From positions 62,001-126,000 of the forward strand of contig CAMLGZ010000004.1 of NCBI GenBank assembly GCA_946479745.1: DNA of 64,000 nucleotides, given 5' to 3'. This document shows positions 10,881-19,883 of this stretch, one piece after another. This DNA is from an uncultured Pseudoxanthomonas sp. (GTDB lineage Bacteria > Pseudomonadota > Gammaproteobacteria > Xanthomonadales > Xanthomonadaceae). The notes below the pieces were generated by a model. That model searched no databases. It was given only the letters and a program-made list of their open reading frames with translations, and was not told where the DNA came from. Positions within the stretch are counted from its first letter, which is position 1. Every line of letters starts with the position of its first letter. Made by a program: the position numbers and the translations under genes.

Positions 10881-11015
10881 GCGGCACAGGATACCGGGCG
10901 GGCGCGGAATCGGGTTAACCGAGGGTGAGGCCGGTGGCACATTTGTGCAGGCCGTTAGGGCTGCAGTTGTGTGAGTCGCGAATGCCGAGCGTGGAAGGGC
11001 GATATCGTTTAAGAC

Positions 11016-11048
11016 GTCATCCCAGCGAAAGCTGGGATCCATTTTGAT
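11016..11048. repeat. Half copy of repeat family C (GTCATCCCAGCGAA)
   Basis: A short palindrome, GTCATCCCAGCGAAAGCTGGGATCC, followed by ATTTTGATC, equals one arm of the long inverted repeats at 41521-41633 and 49831-49928. The second arm is missing. A different half element (CCCCTCATCCGCCCTGGCGGGCACC, 11085-11140) follows directly, so the tamA promoter region 10881-11148 is mostly repeat DNA. Confidence 0.8.
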
Positions 11049-11148
11049 CTTCGCGCAGGGCTCAAGCACTCGCTGCGCTCGCTCCCCTCATCCGCCCTGG
11101 CGGGCACCTTCTCCCACAAGGGGAGAAGGGTTGAGTCTACGGGTTCGG

Positions 11149-13323
11149 CTAATTCGACAAATGTTCGATAGCCGCCACTGCACGGAAGCGGTCGGCCAAG
11201 CGCTTGAGCAGAGCCAGGCGATTGGCTCGGATCGCGGGCTCATCCACATTCACCATCACGCTATCGAAGAACGCATCCACCTGCGGGCGCAGCAGCGCCA
11301 GCCGGCTGAGCACGCGGATGTAGTCGTGATGGTGCAGGGCCTCGTCGGTGTCGCCCAGGGCCGCTTCCACCGCTTCGGCCAGCGCGCTTTCGGCGGGGTC
11401 GTTGAGCAGGCTGCGGTCGATGGTGTGCGGAATTTCGATGTCGGCTTTCTTCAGGATGTTGTTGATGCGCTTGTTGGCGGCGGCGAGAGCTTCAGCCTCG
11501 GGCAACGCGGCGAACTGGCCGATGGCGTCGAGGCGGGTGTCGAAGTCGTACAGCGAATGCGGACGGAGCTCGGCTACGGCGTTGAAGTGCTGGGCCGGAA
11601 CGTCTTTGTCAGCGTAGTAGCCACGGAGACGGTCGAGGATGAAGTCGTAGAGATCGCTTGAGGTTTGCTCAACGGAAACATCGCGACCTGGAAGCGAGCC
11701 GCCACCGGTATGGACACCAGCTTTCTTCGCGACATGCTCGGCTCTAATCAATTTCAATCCAACTTCGCCGGCCATGTGGTGATCCACGTATCCGACGGCG
11801 TACTCAAGAAGAGCCGGAAGATTCAAATCGAATCCGGACTCAATGATTGTCCGCGCTAAGCCCAGCGCGTTGCGTCGAAGCGCAAACGGATCCTTGTTCC
11901 CGGTAGGCTTCAAACCGGCCGCGAAACCCCCCGCCAACGTATCCAGCCGCTCCGCAATCGCCAACACCTTGCCGACCGGTGACAACGCGATGTCGTCGCC
12001 AGCGAAGCGCGGCTGATAAGACTCGTCGATCGCCAGCGCGATCTCGCTCGGTTCACCCGCAGCGTTCGCATAGTGCCGCCCCGCGATTCCCTGCAGTTCC
12101 GGAAACTCGTTGACCATGCGCGACTGCAAATCGTTCTTCGACAGTTCCGCCGCACGCCGAGCGAGGACGGGGTCGGCGCCGACTTCCTTCGCAATCGCCT
12201 CGGCCAGCGCAGCAACGCGCGCGACCTTGTCGGCAACTGAACCCAGCTTGGCCTGATAGGTAACGGTCTTCAGTCCGTCACCCATTGCCACCAATCCCTG
12301 CTTCAAATCCTCATCGAAGAAGAACTTCGCATCGGAGAAACGCGGACGGATCACGCGTTCGTAGCCCTTGCTGACTTCGCCCACGTCCTGCGATTCGATA
12401 TTGGCGATGCCGATAAAACGCTCGGTCAGCTTGCCGCCGTGGTCCAGCACCGGGAAGAACTTCTGGTTGGCTTCCATGGTCGCGATCAGCGCTTCCTGCG
12501 GCACCGCCAGGAACTCCGGCTCGAAGCTGCACAGCACCGCCGACGGCCATTCCACCAGGCAGTTCACCTGTTCCAGATTGTCCTCGGTGATGCGCGCATC
12601 GCCGCCGGCTTTGGCGGCCGCTTCCTGCACTTGCCGGGCGATGCGCGCACGGCGCTCGTCCGCATCCACCAGCACATGCGCGCCACGCAGCGCGTCGACA
12701 TAGTCGCCCGGGTTGTTGATCCACACCGGCTTGTCGTGCTCGAAACGATGGCCGCGGCTCATGCGGTCGCTGCGCACGCCCAGCACTTCGGCGTCCACCA
12801 CGTCCTTGCCCAGCAGCATCACCAGCCAGTGCACCGGCCGTGCGAACGCATAGTCGTGGTCGCCCCAGCGCATCGGCTTGGGAATCGGCATGGCCGCCAG
12901 CGACTCGCGCACGATGTCGGCCAGCAGATCGGCGGTCTTCGCGCCCGGCTTGTTGGAGCGATGCACGAAACGTTCGCCCTTACCGTCGGTGGTGCGCTCC
13001 AGCTGCGACCAGTCGATACCGGCTTTTGCCGCGAAGCCTTGCAGAGCTTTGGTCGGCTGGCCTTCCGCATCGAGAGCGATATTGAGGTACGGACCCAGCA
13101 CTTCGGAACTTTGCTCCGGTTGCTCTACCGAAACCCCAGGCAGCAACACGGCCAGGCGGCGCGGCGTATACAGCGGCTTGGCATCGGTGCGGTCGAAGTC
13201 GATGCCGCGCTTCTGCAGCGCGTCGATGACGCCGTCGAAGAACGCCTGGGCCAGGCCGGGTAGGGCTTTGACTGGGAGTTCTTCGGTGCCTAGTTCGATT
13301 AGCAGGGGTTTCATTTCGGTCAT
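11149..13323 (-). CDS. glyS: Glycine--tRNA ligase beta subunit
   Basis: 724 residues, full length for the bacterial alpha2beta2 enzyme. The N-terminus ([22 protein letters not shown]) and the C-terminal anticodon-binding domain (DALRP-type, ending [19 protein letters not shown]) are characteristic. The beta subunit carries tRNA recognition; the alpha subunit GlyQ, 1.1 kb upstream on the same strand, supplies the catalytic site. Two close ATGs exist (13323 and 13314); an AAGG about 10 bases ahead favours the first. glyS is separated from the glyQ-GST-cupin unit by a palindromic repeat. Confidence 0.95.
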   Translation of the reverse strand: MTEMKPLLIELGTEELPVKALPGLAQAFFDGVIDALQKRGIDFDRTDAKPLYTPRRLAVLLPGVSVEQPEQSSEVLGPYLNIALDAEGQPTKALQGFAAKAGIDWSQLERTTDGKGERFVHRSNKPGAKTADLLADIVRESLAAMPIPKPMRWGDHDYAFARPVHWLVMLLGKDVVDAEVLGVRSDRMSRGHRFEHDKPVWINNPGDYVDALRGAHVLVDADERRARIARQVQEAAAKAGGDARITEDNLEQVNCLVEWPSAVLCSFEPEFLAVPQEALIATMEANQKFFPVLDHGGKLTERFIGIANIESQDVGEVSKGYERVIRPRFSDAKFFFDEDLKQGLVAMGDGLKTVTYQAKLGSVADKVARVAALAEAIAKEVGADPVLARRAAELSKNDLQSRMVNEFPELQGIAGRHYANAAGEPSEIALAIDESYQPRFAGDDIALSPVGKVLAIAERLDTLAGGFAAGLKPTGNKDPFALRRNALGLARTIIESGFDLNLPALLEYAVGYVDHHMAGEVGLKLIRAEHVAKKAGVHTGGGSLPGRDVSVEQTSSDLYDFILDRLRGYYADKDVPAQHFNAVAELRPHSLYDFDTRLDAIGQFAALPEAEALAAANKRINNILKKADIEIPHTIDRSLLNDPAESALAEAVEAALGDTDEALHHHDYIRVLSRLALLRPQVDAFFDSVMVNVDEPAIRANRLALLKRLADRFRAVAAIEHLSN

Positions 13324-13347
13324 CTCAAAAAACCTTGGTGGTGGTTC

Positions 13348-13502
13348 CCTTCTCCCATCGGGAGAAGGTGCCCCGAAGGGGCGGACGCTGCGTAGCAAGC
13401 ACCCTTGGGGTGTGAGGGTGCGGCGGAGTCCATGATGCTTGTGCCATATGGACTTCGCCGTACCCTCACCCCAACCCCTCTCCCGGCGGGAGAGGGGCTT
13501 TT
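13348..13502. repeat. Compound palindromic repeat, family F
   Basis: Contains TTCTCCCATCGGGAGAAGG, CCCCGAAGGGGCGG, and a larger inverted repeat whose arms are TTGGGGTGTGAGGGTGCGGCG (13405 on) and CGCCGTACCCTCACCCCAA (to about 13475), ending in CTCTCCCGGCGGGAGAGGGG. It fills the gap upstream of glyS and runs into the 3' end of the cupin gene, encoding its last ~12 residues. Confidence 0.8.
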
Positions 13503-13831
13503 GACTTTTCGCCACCTTCTGGGCCGTAGAAGATCACCCAGGTGGCGAAGTCGTCGCTGAAATTCTCGAAACGGTGTTCGACACCAGCAGGTACGAACAG
13601 CAACTCGCCAGGCTCGAAAGGTTTGCGCTGGCCGCCGTTGACGAACTCGCCCACGCCCGACACCACCACATAGACCTCGTCGCGCGTATGCGGCGTTTGC
13701 AGGTCCCGGCCTATCGGCCGGTAGATCTCCACCGACAGCGTGCCGTGCGTAAGCAACTCCACAAAAGGCAGGTTGCCTTCGTTGCTGGCCAGTGCGGCCA
13801 GCGCATGGTGGGGCGTCAGGCGTTCCTTCAT
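13466..13831 (-). CDS. Small cupin-domain protein
   Basis: 121 residues; a single cupin barrel with metal-ligand pattern H48-x3-E52 ([12 protein letters not shown]) and a second motif [14 protein letters not shown] (His86). Such proteins bind a metal or small ligand; the substrate is unknown. Its ATG overlaps the TGA of the upstream glutathione transferase (ATGA, 13828-13831), so it is translationally coupled. The C-terminus [11 protein letters not shown] is encoded by repeat family F instead of cupin sequence, so the original stop was probably lost when the repeat arrived or decayed. Confidence 0.85.
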   Translation of the reverse strand: MKERLTPHHALAALASNEGNLPFVELLTHGTLSVEIYRPIGRDLQTPHTRDEVYVVVSGVGEFVNGGQRKPFEPGELLFVPAGVEHRFENFSDDFATWVIFYGPEGGEKSKAPLPPGEGLG

Positions 13832-14466
13832 GGCGATGCCGGCGTGGGCGGATCGAACGGCAGGTGGAACTGGCGGAATACCGGCAGCGCCTCGCAGCGG
13901 TCCACGTGCGCCTGCAGATGCGGATGGACAGACAGATCCAGCGGCACCGCTTCGCGCAAGTAAGTGCCGTTGCAGCCGACAGTGATGTCTGCCAGCGTCA
14001 TCGCATCGCCCACCAGCCATTGGCCATTGCGTTGGATGCAGTGCTTTTCGAGTTCGGCCAGCGCACCCTGCGCCTGTACCCGGCAACGGTCGGTCCAGGG
14101 CGCGTGGCGTTTTTCTTCCGGGCGGAACACGCGCTCCATCACCATCGTGATGCCTTTGTCGACCGCGCCGGTGGCCAGGCCGATCAGACGCAACGACTGG
14201 CGCCGCGCGTCGCCTTCGGCGGGCAGCAACGCGCGTTGCGGGCCGGCCAGGCTGTCCAGGTAATCCAGGATCAATGCCGATTCGGCCAGCACTTCGCCCG
14301 AGTCCAGCACCAGTGCGGGCACGCGGCCTATCGGGCTGTATTCGCGGATGCGATCGAAGTCCTTGCCGACCGACCAGTTGCGGTGCTCGAACTCCAGCCC
14401 GAGCAAAGTCATGGCGATGACGACGCGCCGCACGTAGGGCGAATCGAACATGCCGATGAGGATCAC
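13828..14466 (-). CDS. Glutathione S-transferase family protein
   Basis: 212 residues with an N-terminal thioredoxin-like GST domain ([14 protein letters not shown], with a Ser in the catalytic position; [17 protein letters not shown], the cis-Pro and glutathione-binding ES pair) and an all-helical C-terminal domain ([13 protein letters not shown]). The likely role is glutathione-dependent detoxification or isomerisation. I use the GTG at 14466, which overlaps the glyQ TGA as GTGA and gives the usual N-terminus ([10 protein letters not shown]) of this subfamily; an ATG at 14451 is the alternative. Middle gene of glyQ-GST-cupin. Confidence 0.88.
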   Translation of the reverse strand: MILIGMFDSPYVRRVVIAMTLLGLEFEHRNWSVGKDFDRIREYSPIGRVPALVLDSGEVLAESALILDYLDSLAGPQRALLPAEGDARRQSLRLIGLATGAVDKGITMVMERVFRPEEKRHAPWTDRCRVQAQGALAELEKHCIQRNGQWLVGDAMTLADITVGCNGTYLREAVPLDLSVHPHLQAHVDRCEALPVFRQFHLPFDPPTPASP

Positions 14467-15371
14467 GCGGCCAGATCCTTCTTGTCGCGCACGCCGGGGA
14501 AGCCCAGCTTCTCCCGTTGCGCGTAGTAGGCCTCGGCCACCGCCTGCGCCAGCTTGCGCACGCGCAGGATGTAGCGCTGGCGTTCGGTGACGGAAATCGC
14601 GCGGCGCGCGTCGAGCAGATTGAAGCAATGGCTGGCCTTGCACACTTGCTCGTAGGCGGGCAGCGGCAAGCCGGCTTCCACGAGCTTCTGCGACTCGGCC
14701 TCGCAGGCGTCGAAGCGGTGGAAGAGTTCGGCCACGTCGGCCAGTTCGAAGTTGTAGGTGCTCTGCTCGACTTCGTTCTGGTGGTACACGTCGCCATAGG
14801 TCACCACACCCTGCGGACCTTCGGTCCAGACCAGGTCGTAGACGTTGTCCACGTTCTGCAGGTACATGCACAAGCGCTCGAGACCATAGGTGATCTCGCC
14901 CAGCACCGGCCGGCATTCCAGGCCGCCAGCCTGCTGGAAATAGGTGAACTGGGTGACTTCCATGCCGTTCAACCACACTTCCCAACCCAGGCCCCAGGCA
15001 CCCAGGGTGGGCGATTCCCAGTTGTCCTCGACGAAGCGCAAGTCGTGCACGCGCGGGTCGATGCCCAGCGCCTTCAACGACTCCAGGTACAGCTCCTGGA
15101 TGTTGTCGGGGTTGGGTTTCATCGCCACCTGGTACTGGTAGTAGTGCTGCAGGCGGTTGGGGTTTTCGCCATAGCGGCCGTCGGTGGGGCGGCGGCAGGG
15201 CTGCACGTAGGCCGCACTCCACGGCTCCGGGCCCAGGGCGCGCAGGAAGGTGGCGGGGTGGAAGGTGCCGGCGCCGACTTCGATGTCGAGCGGCTGGATC
15301 AGCACGCAGCCCTGGGCCGCCCAGTAGGCGTTGAGGGTCTGGATCAAGCCCTGGAACGTGGGTCCTGTCAT
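14463..15371 (-). CDS. glyQ: Glycine--tRNA ligase alpha subunit
   Basis: 302 residues, the normal length. Class II synthetase core with signatures [36 protein letters not shown], and [19 protein letters not shown]. GlyQ forms glycyl-adenylate and works with GlyS. In many bacteria glyQ and glyS are adjacent; here two coupled genes (GST and cupin) and a repeat lie between them. It starts 73 bases from the divergent amidotransferase gene. Confidence 0.97.
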   Translation of the reverse strand: MTGPTFQGLIQTLNAYWAAQGCVLIQPLDIEVGAGTFHPATFLRALGPEPWSAAYVQPCRRPTDGRYGENPNRLQHYYQYQVAMKPNPDNIQELYLESLKALGIDPRVHDLRFVEDNWESPTLGAWGLGWEVWLNGMEVTQFTYFQQAGGLECRPVLGEITYGLERLCMYLQNVDNVYDLVWTEGPQGVVTYGDVYHQNEVEQSTYNFELADVAELFHRFDACEAESQKLVEAGLPLPAYEQVCKASHCFNLLDARRAISVTERQRYILRVRKLAQAVAEAYYAQREKLGFPGVRDKKDLAA

Positions 15372-15380
15372 GGCTTTTTA

Positions 15381-15410
15381 TTGCACTGCGGAAAAGCGGG
15401 CTAGTATAAG
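15381..15410 (+). promoter_or_regulatory. Candidate sigma-70 promoter for the amidotransferase gene
   Basis: TTGCAC (15381-15386) and TATAAG (15405-15410) are 18 bases apart, close to the sigma-70 consensus, and about 35 bases ahead of the GTG start at 15445. The -10 region reads similarly on the other strand (TATACT), which may serve glyQ, but I see no good -35 for that direction. Confidence 0.5.
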
Positions 15411-15444
15411 CGCGCAAGCTCCTGACCGGCCTCTGTTTTTGCCC

Positions 15445-16182
15445 GTGAACACCCTGCACAAAGCCCCTTTCCTGATCGTAGAAACCGGACAGCCCGCCAT
15501 CCGGCTGCGCCGCTACGGCCGCTTCCCTCATTGGATCCGCGTGGCCGCCGGCTTGGAAGCCAGCGAGGCGGTGGTGGTGAATGTGGAACAGGGCGGCGTA
15601 TTGCCGCGGCGCGAAGGATTCGCTGGTGTCATCGTCACCGGTTCGGCGGCCATGGTCACCGACAAGGCGGACTGGAGCGAACGCAGCGCCGACTGGTTGC
15701 GCGACGCCGCCCACGAAGGCATGTCGCTACTGGGCATTTGCTACGGCCACCAGTTGCTGGCGCATGCACTGGGCGGCGAAGTCGCCGATAACCCGGCCGG
15801 CCGCGAATCGGGTACGGTGCGCATCGATTTGCATCCGCCCGCCCACGACGATCCGCTGTTTTCCAGCATGCCGCTCACGTTCGCCGCCCATTCCACCCAT
15901 GTGCAGACCGTGTTGCGGCCGCCGGAAGGCGCCACCGTGCTGGCCAAATCGGAACAGGACGATTGCCACGCCTTCCGCTGGCGCGACCGGGCCTGGGGCG
16001 TGCAGTTCCATCCCGAATTCGCCACCCACCACATGCGCGGCTACGTCGCCTTCCGCGGCGAGGAGCTGAAAAAAGCCGGCCGCTGCCCCACCACCATCGC
16101 CCGCGACGTGACGGCAGCGCCGCAGGCGCGCAAACTATTGCGGCGCTTCGTCAAGCATGCGCGCGGTTTGCACGCGCGCTGA
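15445..16182 (+). CDS. Class I glutamine amidotransferase-like protein
   Basis: 245 residues consisting only of a class I GATase domain: nucleophile Cys99 in GICYGHQ and the His189-Pro-Glu191 pair in VQFHPEF complete the triad. Stand-alone proteins of this kind are related to the GMP-synthase GATase and to gamma-glutamyl hydrolases such as PuuD; the acceptor is unknown. The frame is open further upstream, but the GTG at 15445 lies behind a good promoter and starts the conserved part (APFLIVETG). Divergent from glyQ. Confidence 0.85.
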   Translation: MNTLHKAPFLIVETGQPAIRLRRYGRFPHWIRVAAGLEASEAVVVNVEQGGVLPRREGFAGVIVTGSAAMVTDKADWSERSADWLRDAAHEGMSLLGICYGHQLLAHALGGEVADNPAGRESGTVRIDLHPPAHDDPLFSSMPLTFAAHSTHVQTVLRPPEGATVLAKSEQDDCHAFRWRDRAWGVQFHPEFATHHMRGYVAFRGEELKKAGRCPTTIARDVTAAPQARKLLRRFVKHARGLHAR

Positions 16183-16231
16183 CTGTTCCGGCGACCCCAC
16201 AAAATCCCCCAAGACCATCGGAAAACCCTGG

Positions 16232-17161
16232 ATGTCGATTATCAACAAAGTGCCGGCTAGTGCCGGTGCGGAATGGCTGCTGGGCGGCTTCAAGTTGCTG
16301 TGGCGGTCGCCAGCCACGATGGCAACGGTCAGCATTGCAGGTCTGTTCGTCGTGATGATGGCCGTGGTGATGGCGTTGGTCGTTGTCACGGCGACCGCCT
16401 CGTTTCCGTTTCCGTTGTCTTTGATTCCACTGGCCATCTACTGCGCGTTGACGCTAGGCGTTCCATGCCTGGTATTTGCAGGTGCGATCTGGGCAGCCCG
16501 CGAAGTGGCGCTCGGCAGACCAGCTCGGGTGCAGCATTTGCAAGCAGGCCTTGGCCATGTCCGCGCCCTGCTGGTGACATCCGTGGTGCCGATGGCGGGC
16601 CTATTCTTGTCCTCGCTACTGCTGATTGCTCTCTTAGGGAACGAAGGTGTTCAGCACGTCAACGAAGTGCTGGTGAAGCTTCAGGCTCTTTTCGCGAACG
16701 GTGCGCAGCCCAATCCCGTCGAAGTTGAGGCCCTTATCGCGACATTGCCAGTGTTCCGGTTCCTCTTCTGGATGCTGTTGACCCTGTTGACGACGCCTTT
16801 CGTCGTTTGCGTACTGATGCTCGCTGTATCGGACGTGGTGTTCTCCGGTCGCAGTGGATTCGCCGCATTGCGCCTCAGCATCGCCGCCAACTTCAAAAAC
16901 TTCACGGCGATGATCGTTTTTTCATTGCTGCTTACTGCACTGCTTTTTGGGATAAGCGCCGTGGCTCAATTGGTCGGCCTGATGGTGCAGTTCGTCCTGG
17001 GACCTATGGTGGCGCTGTTGGTCATTAACCTGTTACTCGCGGCCGTGCTGATGCCGGTGCTCGCGGGTGCCGCGTACACGGCATGGCAACAAGTCCTCGC
17101 GGGTAATGAAGGCGAGTCGTCGCATGCCGCGGCGCAGGCGTCAACGCACATTGAGGCATAA
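16232..17161 (+). CDS. BPSS1780-like integral membrane protein of unknown function
   Basis: 309 residues, with about six hydrophobic helices in pairs (near residues 30-55, 60-80, 105-130, 165-195, 220-250, 255-285). The N-terminus VPASAGAEWLLGGFKLLWRSP resembles the BPSS1780 family, whose role is unknown. It follows the amidotransferase by 49 bases on the same strand and may be cotranscribed. Base usage is somewhat less GC-biased than that of neighbours. Confidence 0.7.
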   Translation: MSIINKVPASAGAEWLLGGFKLLWRSPATMATVSIAGLFVVMMAVVMALVVVTATASFPFPLSLIPLAIYCALTLGVPCLVFAGAIWAAREVALGRPARVQHLQAGLGHVRALLVTSVVPMAGLFLSSLLLIALLGNEGVQHVNEVLVKLQALFANGAQPNPVEVEALIATLPVFRFLFWMLLTLLTTPFVVCVLMLAVSDVVFSGRSGFAALRLSIAANFKNFTAMIVFSLLLTALLFGISAVAQLVGLMVQFVLGPMVALLVINLLLAAVLMPVLAGAAYTAWQQVLAGNEGESSHAAAQASTHIEA

Positions 17162-17202
17162 GCTAACCCATAGCATCGAGATTCTGAGGTCGGCATCAAC
17201 CA

Positions 17203-17275
17203 CGTAGGTCGGCCCTATGTGGCCGACGCTCTGTGCCAGGAGGTGCGTGCGTCGGGGGCGTAGCCCCGACCTACG
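17203..17275. repeat. Palindromic repeat, family E (CGTCGGGGGCGTAGCCCCGACCTACG)
   Basis: Outer arms CGTAGGTCGG (17203) and CCGACCTACG (to 17275) enclose a second palindrome, GTCGGGGGCGTAGCCCCGAC. Its right end overlaps tatC: the TAG stop of tatC (CTA, 17271-17273) is part of the repeat. A shorter copy is at 21864-21890. Confidence 0.85.
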
Positions 17276-18020
17276 ATTCTTTTGCTTCGCGCGGGGTGAT
17301 CCATTTCGAGGCGATGATGCCGGCTTCGTACAGCAGATACATCGGGATGGCCAGCAGCAGTTGCGAAACCACATCTGGCGGGGTGATGACCGCCGCCAGC
17401 ACGAAGATGCCGACCAGCGCGTAGCCGCGCGCTTCCTTCAACTGTTCCGGCGTCACCCAGCCCAGCAGCACCAGGATCACCAGCGCCACCGGCAATTCGA
17501 AGCTCGCGCCGAAGGCCAGGAAGATCACCAGCACGAAATCCAGGTACGCGCTGGCATCCGGGGTGACCGAAATCACTTCCGGAGTGAAGTTGATGACGAA
17601 CTTGAACAGCGAAGGCAGCACCAGGAAGTAGGCGAAGGCGCAGCCGGCATAGAACAGGACCACCGCCGAGCCCAGCAAGGGAACGGCCAGGCGTTTCTCG
17701 CGCTGGTACAGGCCCGGCGCCACGAACGCCCACGCCTGGTACAGCAGCCAGGGCGCAGCGACGAACAGCGCCACGAAGAACGCCAGCTTCACCGGCGCGA
17801 TGAAACCGCCGGCCGGATCGGTCGCGATCATCGACTGCCCCGCCGGCAGGCGCGCGATCAGCGGTTCGGCGATCCAGTTGTAGAGCTTGCTGGTGAAAGG
17901 AAGCAAGCCCAGCAACACCACGAATACGCCGGCCAGCCCGCGCATCAGCCGCGTACGCAGCTCGATCAGGTGGCTGAGCAGGCTGGATTCGGAGTCGGAC
18001 TCAGGCGTTGCGCGGTTCAT
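17271..18020 (-). CDS. tatC: Twin-arginine translocase subunit TatC
   Basis: 249 residues with six predicted transmembrane helices and the family marks LLSHLIELRTRL at the N-terminus, FELPVALV in the centre and AAVITPPDVVSQLLLAIPMYLLYE toward the end. TatC with TatB binds twin-arginine signal peptides and recruits TatA to export folded proteins. The start overlaps the 3' end of tatB by 20 bases. The stop codon lies inside repeat family E. Confidence 0.97.
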   Translation of the reverse strand: MNRATPESDSESSLLSHLIELRTRLMRGLAGVFVVLLGLLPFTSKLYNWIAEPLIARLPAGQSMIATDPAGGFIAPVKLAFFVALFVAAPWLLYQAWAFVAPGLYQREKRLAVPLLGSAVVLFYAGCAFAYFLVLPSLFKFVINFTPEVISVTPDASAYLDFVLVIFLAFGASFELPVALVILVLLGWVTPEQLKEARGYALVGIFVLAAVITPPDVVSQLLLAIPMYLLYEAGIIASKWITPREAKES

Positions 18021-18396
18021 CGCTCTGGTCTTCCTGCGGTTTCGACGGGGGTGTTGGCGCCGGCTCCTCGGAGGCCGGCGCGGACGCGTCGGCCGAACTA
18101 TCCGGTTCCTGTACTGAAGCGCGCATCTGCTCGAACTCGCGTCGCGCTTCGGCGCCGCTGTCGCGGATCCGCTGCTCGGTATCCTGTATCGCCGATTGCG
18201 CGTCGTGCAGGCTGCGCTTGAGTTCCTCGGCGGCCAGTTCGCGTTCCAATTCGTCCTTCACCGAATTCCACTGCGTGCGCGCACGGCGCACCCACATGCC
18301 GGCCATGCGCGCCACCTTGGGCAGCCGCTCGGGGCCGAGCACGATCAAGGCGATGATGGCGATGAAGAACAGTTCGCCGCCGCTGATACCGAACAT
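18001..18396 (-). CDS. tatB: Sec-independent protein translocase subunit TatB
   Basis: 131 residues: one short N-terminal membrane helix with the family pattern GELFFIAIIALIVLGPERLP, an amphipathic helix, then a charged and finally Pro/Ala/Ser-rich disordered tail. TatB forms the receptor complex with TatC. Middle gene of tatA-tatB-tatC, 46 bases after tatA and overlapping tatC. Confidence 0.96.
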   Translation of the reverse strand: MFGISGGELFFIAIIALIVLGPERLPKVARMAGMWVRRARTQWNSVKDELERELAAEELKRSLHDAQSAIQDTEQRIRDSGAEARREFEQMRASVQEPDSSADASAPASEEPAPTPPSKPQEDQSDEPRNA

Positions 18397-18442
18397 GGCG
18401 GGGTCTAACCTCTATAGGCCTGATGGGCCTGGGTCCGGGGAA

Positions 18443-18664
18443 TCAATGCGCGTCGCGATCGCGGTCCTTCGACTCGCTGTTTTTTTCCTCGCGCGACTCG
18501 TCGCCCAATTGGCCGTTGGGCTTGTCCTCGTCCTTCATGCCTTTCTTGAAGCCTTTGACCGCTTCGCCCAGGTCCTGACCGGCGTTGCGCAGGCGCTTGG
18601 TGCCGAAAACCAGCAACACCACCACCAGCACGATGATCCAATGCCAGATGCTCAAACCGCCCAT
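18443..18664 (-). CDS. tatA: Sec-independent protein translocase subunit TatA
   Basis: 73 residues: N-terminal helix [15 protein letters not shown], then [20 protein letters not shown], the amphipathic FG-K region typical of TatA, and a charged tail. TatA oligomerises to open the export path. First gene of the tat operon. Confidence 0.96.
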   Translation of the reverse strand: MGGLSIWHWIIVLVVVLLVFGTKRLRNAGQDLGEAVKGFKKGMKDEDKPNGQLGDESREEKNSESKDRDRDAH

Positions 18665-18697
18665 GGTGCGTTCGCCAAAAAAATGAGGGACATCAGG

Positions 18698-18748
18698 ATA
18701 ACGCAGCTACGGGCCGGTGAATGCGAAACCGGCCCGCAATCGCGTTAT
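18698..18748 (-). terminator. Strong hairpin overlapping the SYLF-gene stop, possible terminator
   Basis: Outer arms ATAACGC/GCGTTAT and inner arms CGGGCCGGT/ACCGGCCCG form a long two-part stem whose edge covers the TAA of the SYLF gene (18745-18747). No T-run follows on the minus strand, so it may protect the mRNA end or act with Rho instead of terminating on its own. Confidence 0.4.
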
Positions 18749-19641
18749 GGCGTAGTCGGCAGCGGCTCGCTGCGGATCTCGCCGTCGGCCACGGGCTGGA
18801 AGCCCTGCGGTTGGGCTTCGGTGGTAGCGGGCTCCGGCTGGGAGACTTCCGGTTGGGAAGCCGATGAGCCGGTGACGGTGACCGGTGCGGCCATCGGGGC
18901 CGCCGGTTCGGAGGGTTCATCGCGGCGCGCTGCGCGGGCGATGGCGGTGGCTTCCTCCAGCTGGTCGCGGAAACCGACCACGGCGTCGGAAGGAATGCCG
19001 GCGCGGCTTTCGAAGATGGCGCGCGGGGTAGCAGCGCTGCCGTACACCGCCACGTTGGCATCGTCGTCGATCTGCAGCACCGCGCCGTCCAATGCCACGC
19101 CGGCGAACAGCCCGCGCGCGCGCGACCACGACCAGATCTCCGCCTTCAACTGGCCATCGGTGGAAGCCGAGGCGTTGCGGCCGACCGGACCGGCGGCCAC
19201 GCCGGCATCGGCGCCCAGGGTGATCTTGCCGTTGACGATGTTTTCAAGATTGCGGTCGTTGCGGAACACCAGCACCACGTCGGAGGACTGCACGCCGGCC
19301 TGGAAGCCGATACTACCGCCGGTGAGCTTGACGAACACCGGTTGCGACCAGCTGCCATCGGCAGTCTTCACCGACATCAATCCGTGCCCGCGGCGTCCGC
19401 CGATGACCAGGCCGACCTTGAGGGTGTCGGGAATCACCACCACCGCGCGGCCTTCGTCCAGCAGTTTGTCGGGAATGCCTTGCTCGGGGATTTTCTGGAT
19501 CTCGCTGAGCACGCGCACCGCATCGCTGGCGCGCTTGTCTTCTTCGGTCCCGGCCAGCGCCTGGCCGGCGAATGCGCCGACTGCCAGCAGCAGGACCAGG
19601 CGCGAAAGACGCAGTCTTCGGAGGGGGCGAAGGACAGACAT
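18745..19641 (-). CDS. Exported SYLF-domain (YSC84-like) lipid-binding protein
   Basis: 298 residues. A signal peptide ends near residue 31 (GAFAGQALAG). The SYLF/Ysc84 domain follows (about residues 35-235), with RAVVVIPDTLKVGLVIGGRRGHGLMSV and GADAGVAAGPVGRNASA; the C-terminal ~50 residues are Pro/Glu/Ser-rich. SYLF domains bind phosphoinositides or other acidic lipids in eukaryotes; the bacterial exported versions are uncharacterised. It stands upstream of tatA on the same strand, 80 bases apart with a strong hairpin between, so it is probably a separate unit. Confidence 0.85.
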   Translation of the reverse strand: MSVLRPLRRLRLSRLVLLLAVGAFAGQALAGTEEDKRASDAVRVLSEIQKIPEQGIPDKLLDEGRAVVVIPDTLKVGLVIGGRRGHGLMSVKTADGSWSQPVFVKLTGGSIGFQAGVQSSDVVLVFRNDRNLENIVNGKITLGADAGVAAGPVGRNASASTDGQLKAEIWSWSRARGLFAGVALDGAVLQIDDDANVAVYGSAATPRAIFESRAGIPSDAVVGFRDQLEEATAIARAARRDEPSEPAAPMAAPVTVTGSSASQPEVSQPEPATTEAQPQGFQPVADGEIRSEPLPTTP

Positions 19642-19769
19642 GGTTGACTCCCGAAAGTAGATTCAATGGCGAGGTGGCGCAGCAGAAACGTGCGCTAAAA
19701 CCTTGATAGTGCAGCCTTGAACTCCGAGCCTAGACGCGGCAGCGTGAATCGTCGATGAGTTTCGCCCTT

Positions 19770-19836
19770 GTAGGGCCGAGCTTGCTCGGCTGCTCCTGAT
19801 CCAGCGCGAAAAGCAGCCGGGCAAGCCCGGCTCTAC
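19770..19836. repeat. Palindromic repeat, family B (GAGCCGAGCTTGCTCGGCTGC)
   Basis: Arms GTAGGGCCGAGCTTGCTCGGC and its near complement GCCGGGCAAGCCCGGCTCTAC around a short spacer. It lies between the divergent SYLF gene and hemH. Other copies: 21751-21834 and 33545-33621. Confidence 0.88.
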
Positions 19837-19883
19837 TCGGCGCCGGTGGGCGAAGCCGCAAACGCATCTGTCATCATGTGCCG

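Noticed and set aside
13340..13500. Possible CRISPR-like or tandem repeat between glyS and the cupin gene
   Set aside because: The units are palindromes with different sequences and no regular spacing or spacers; it is a compound REP-like element.
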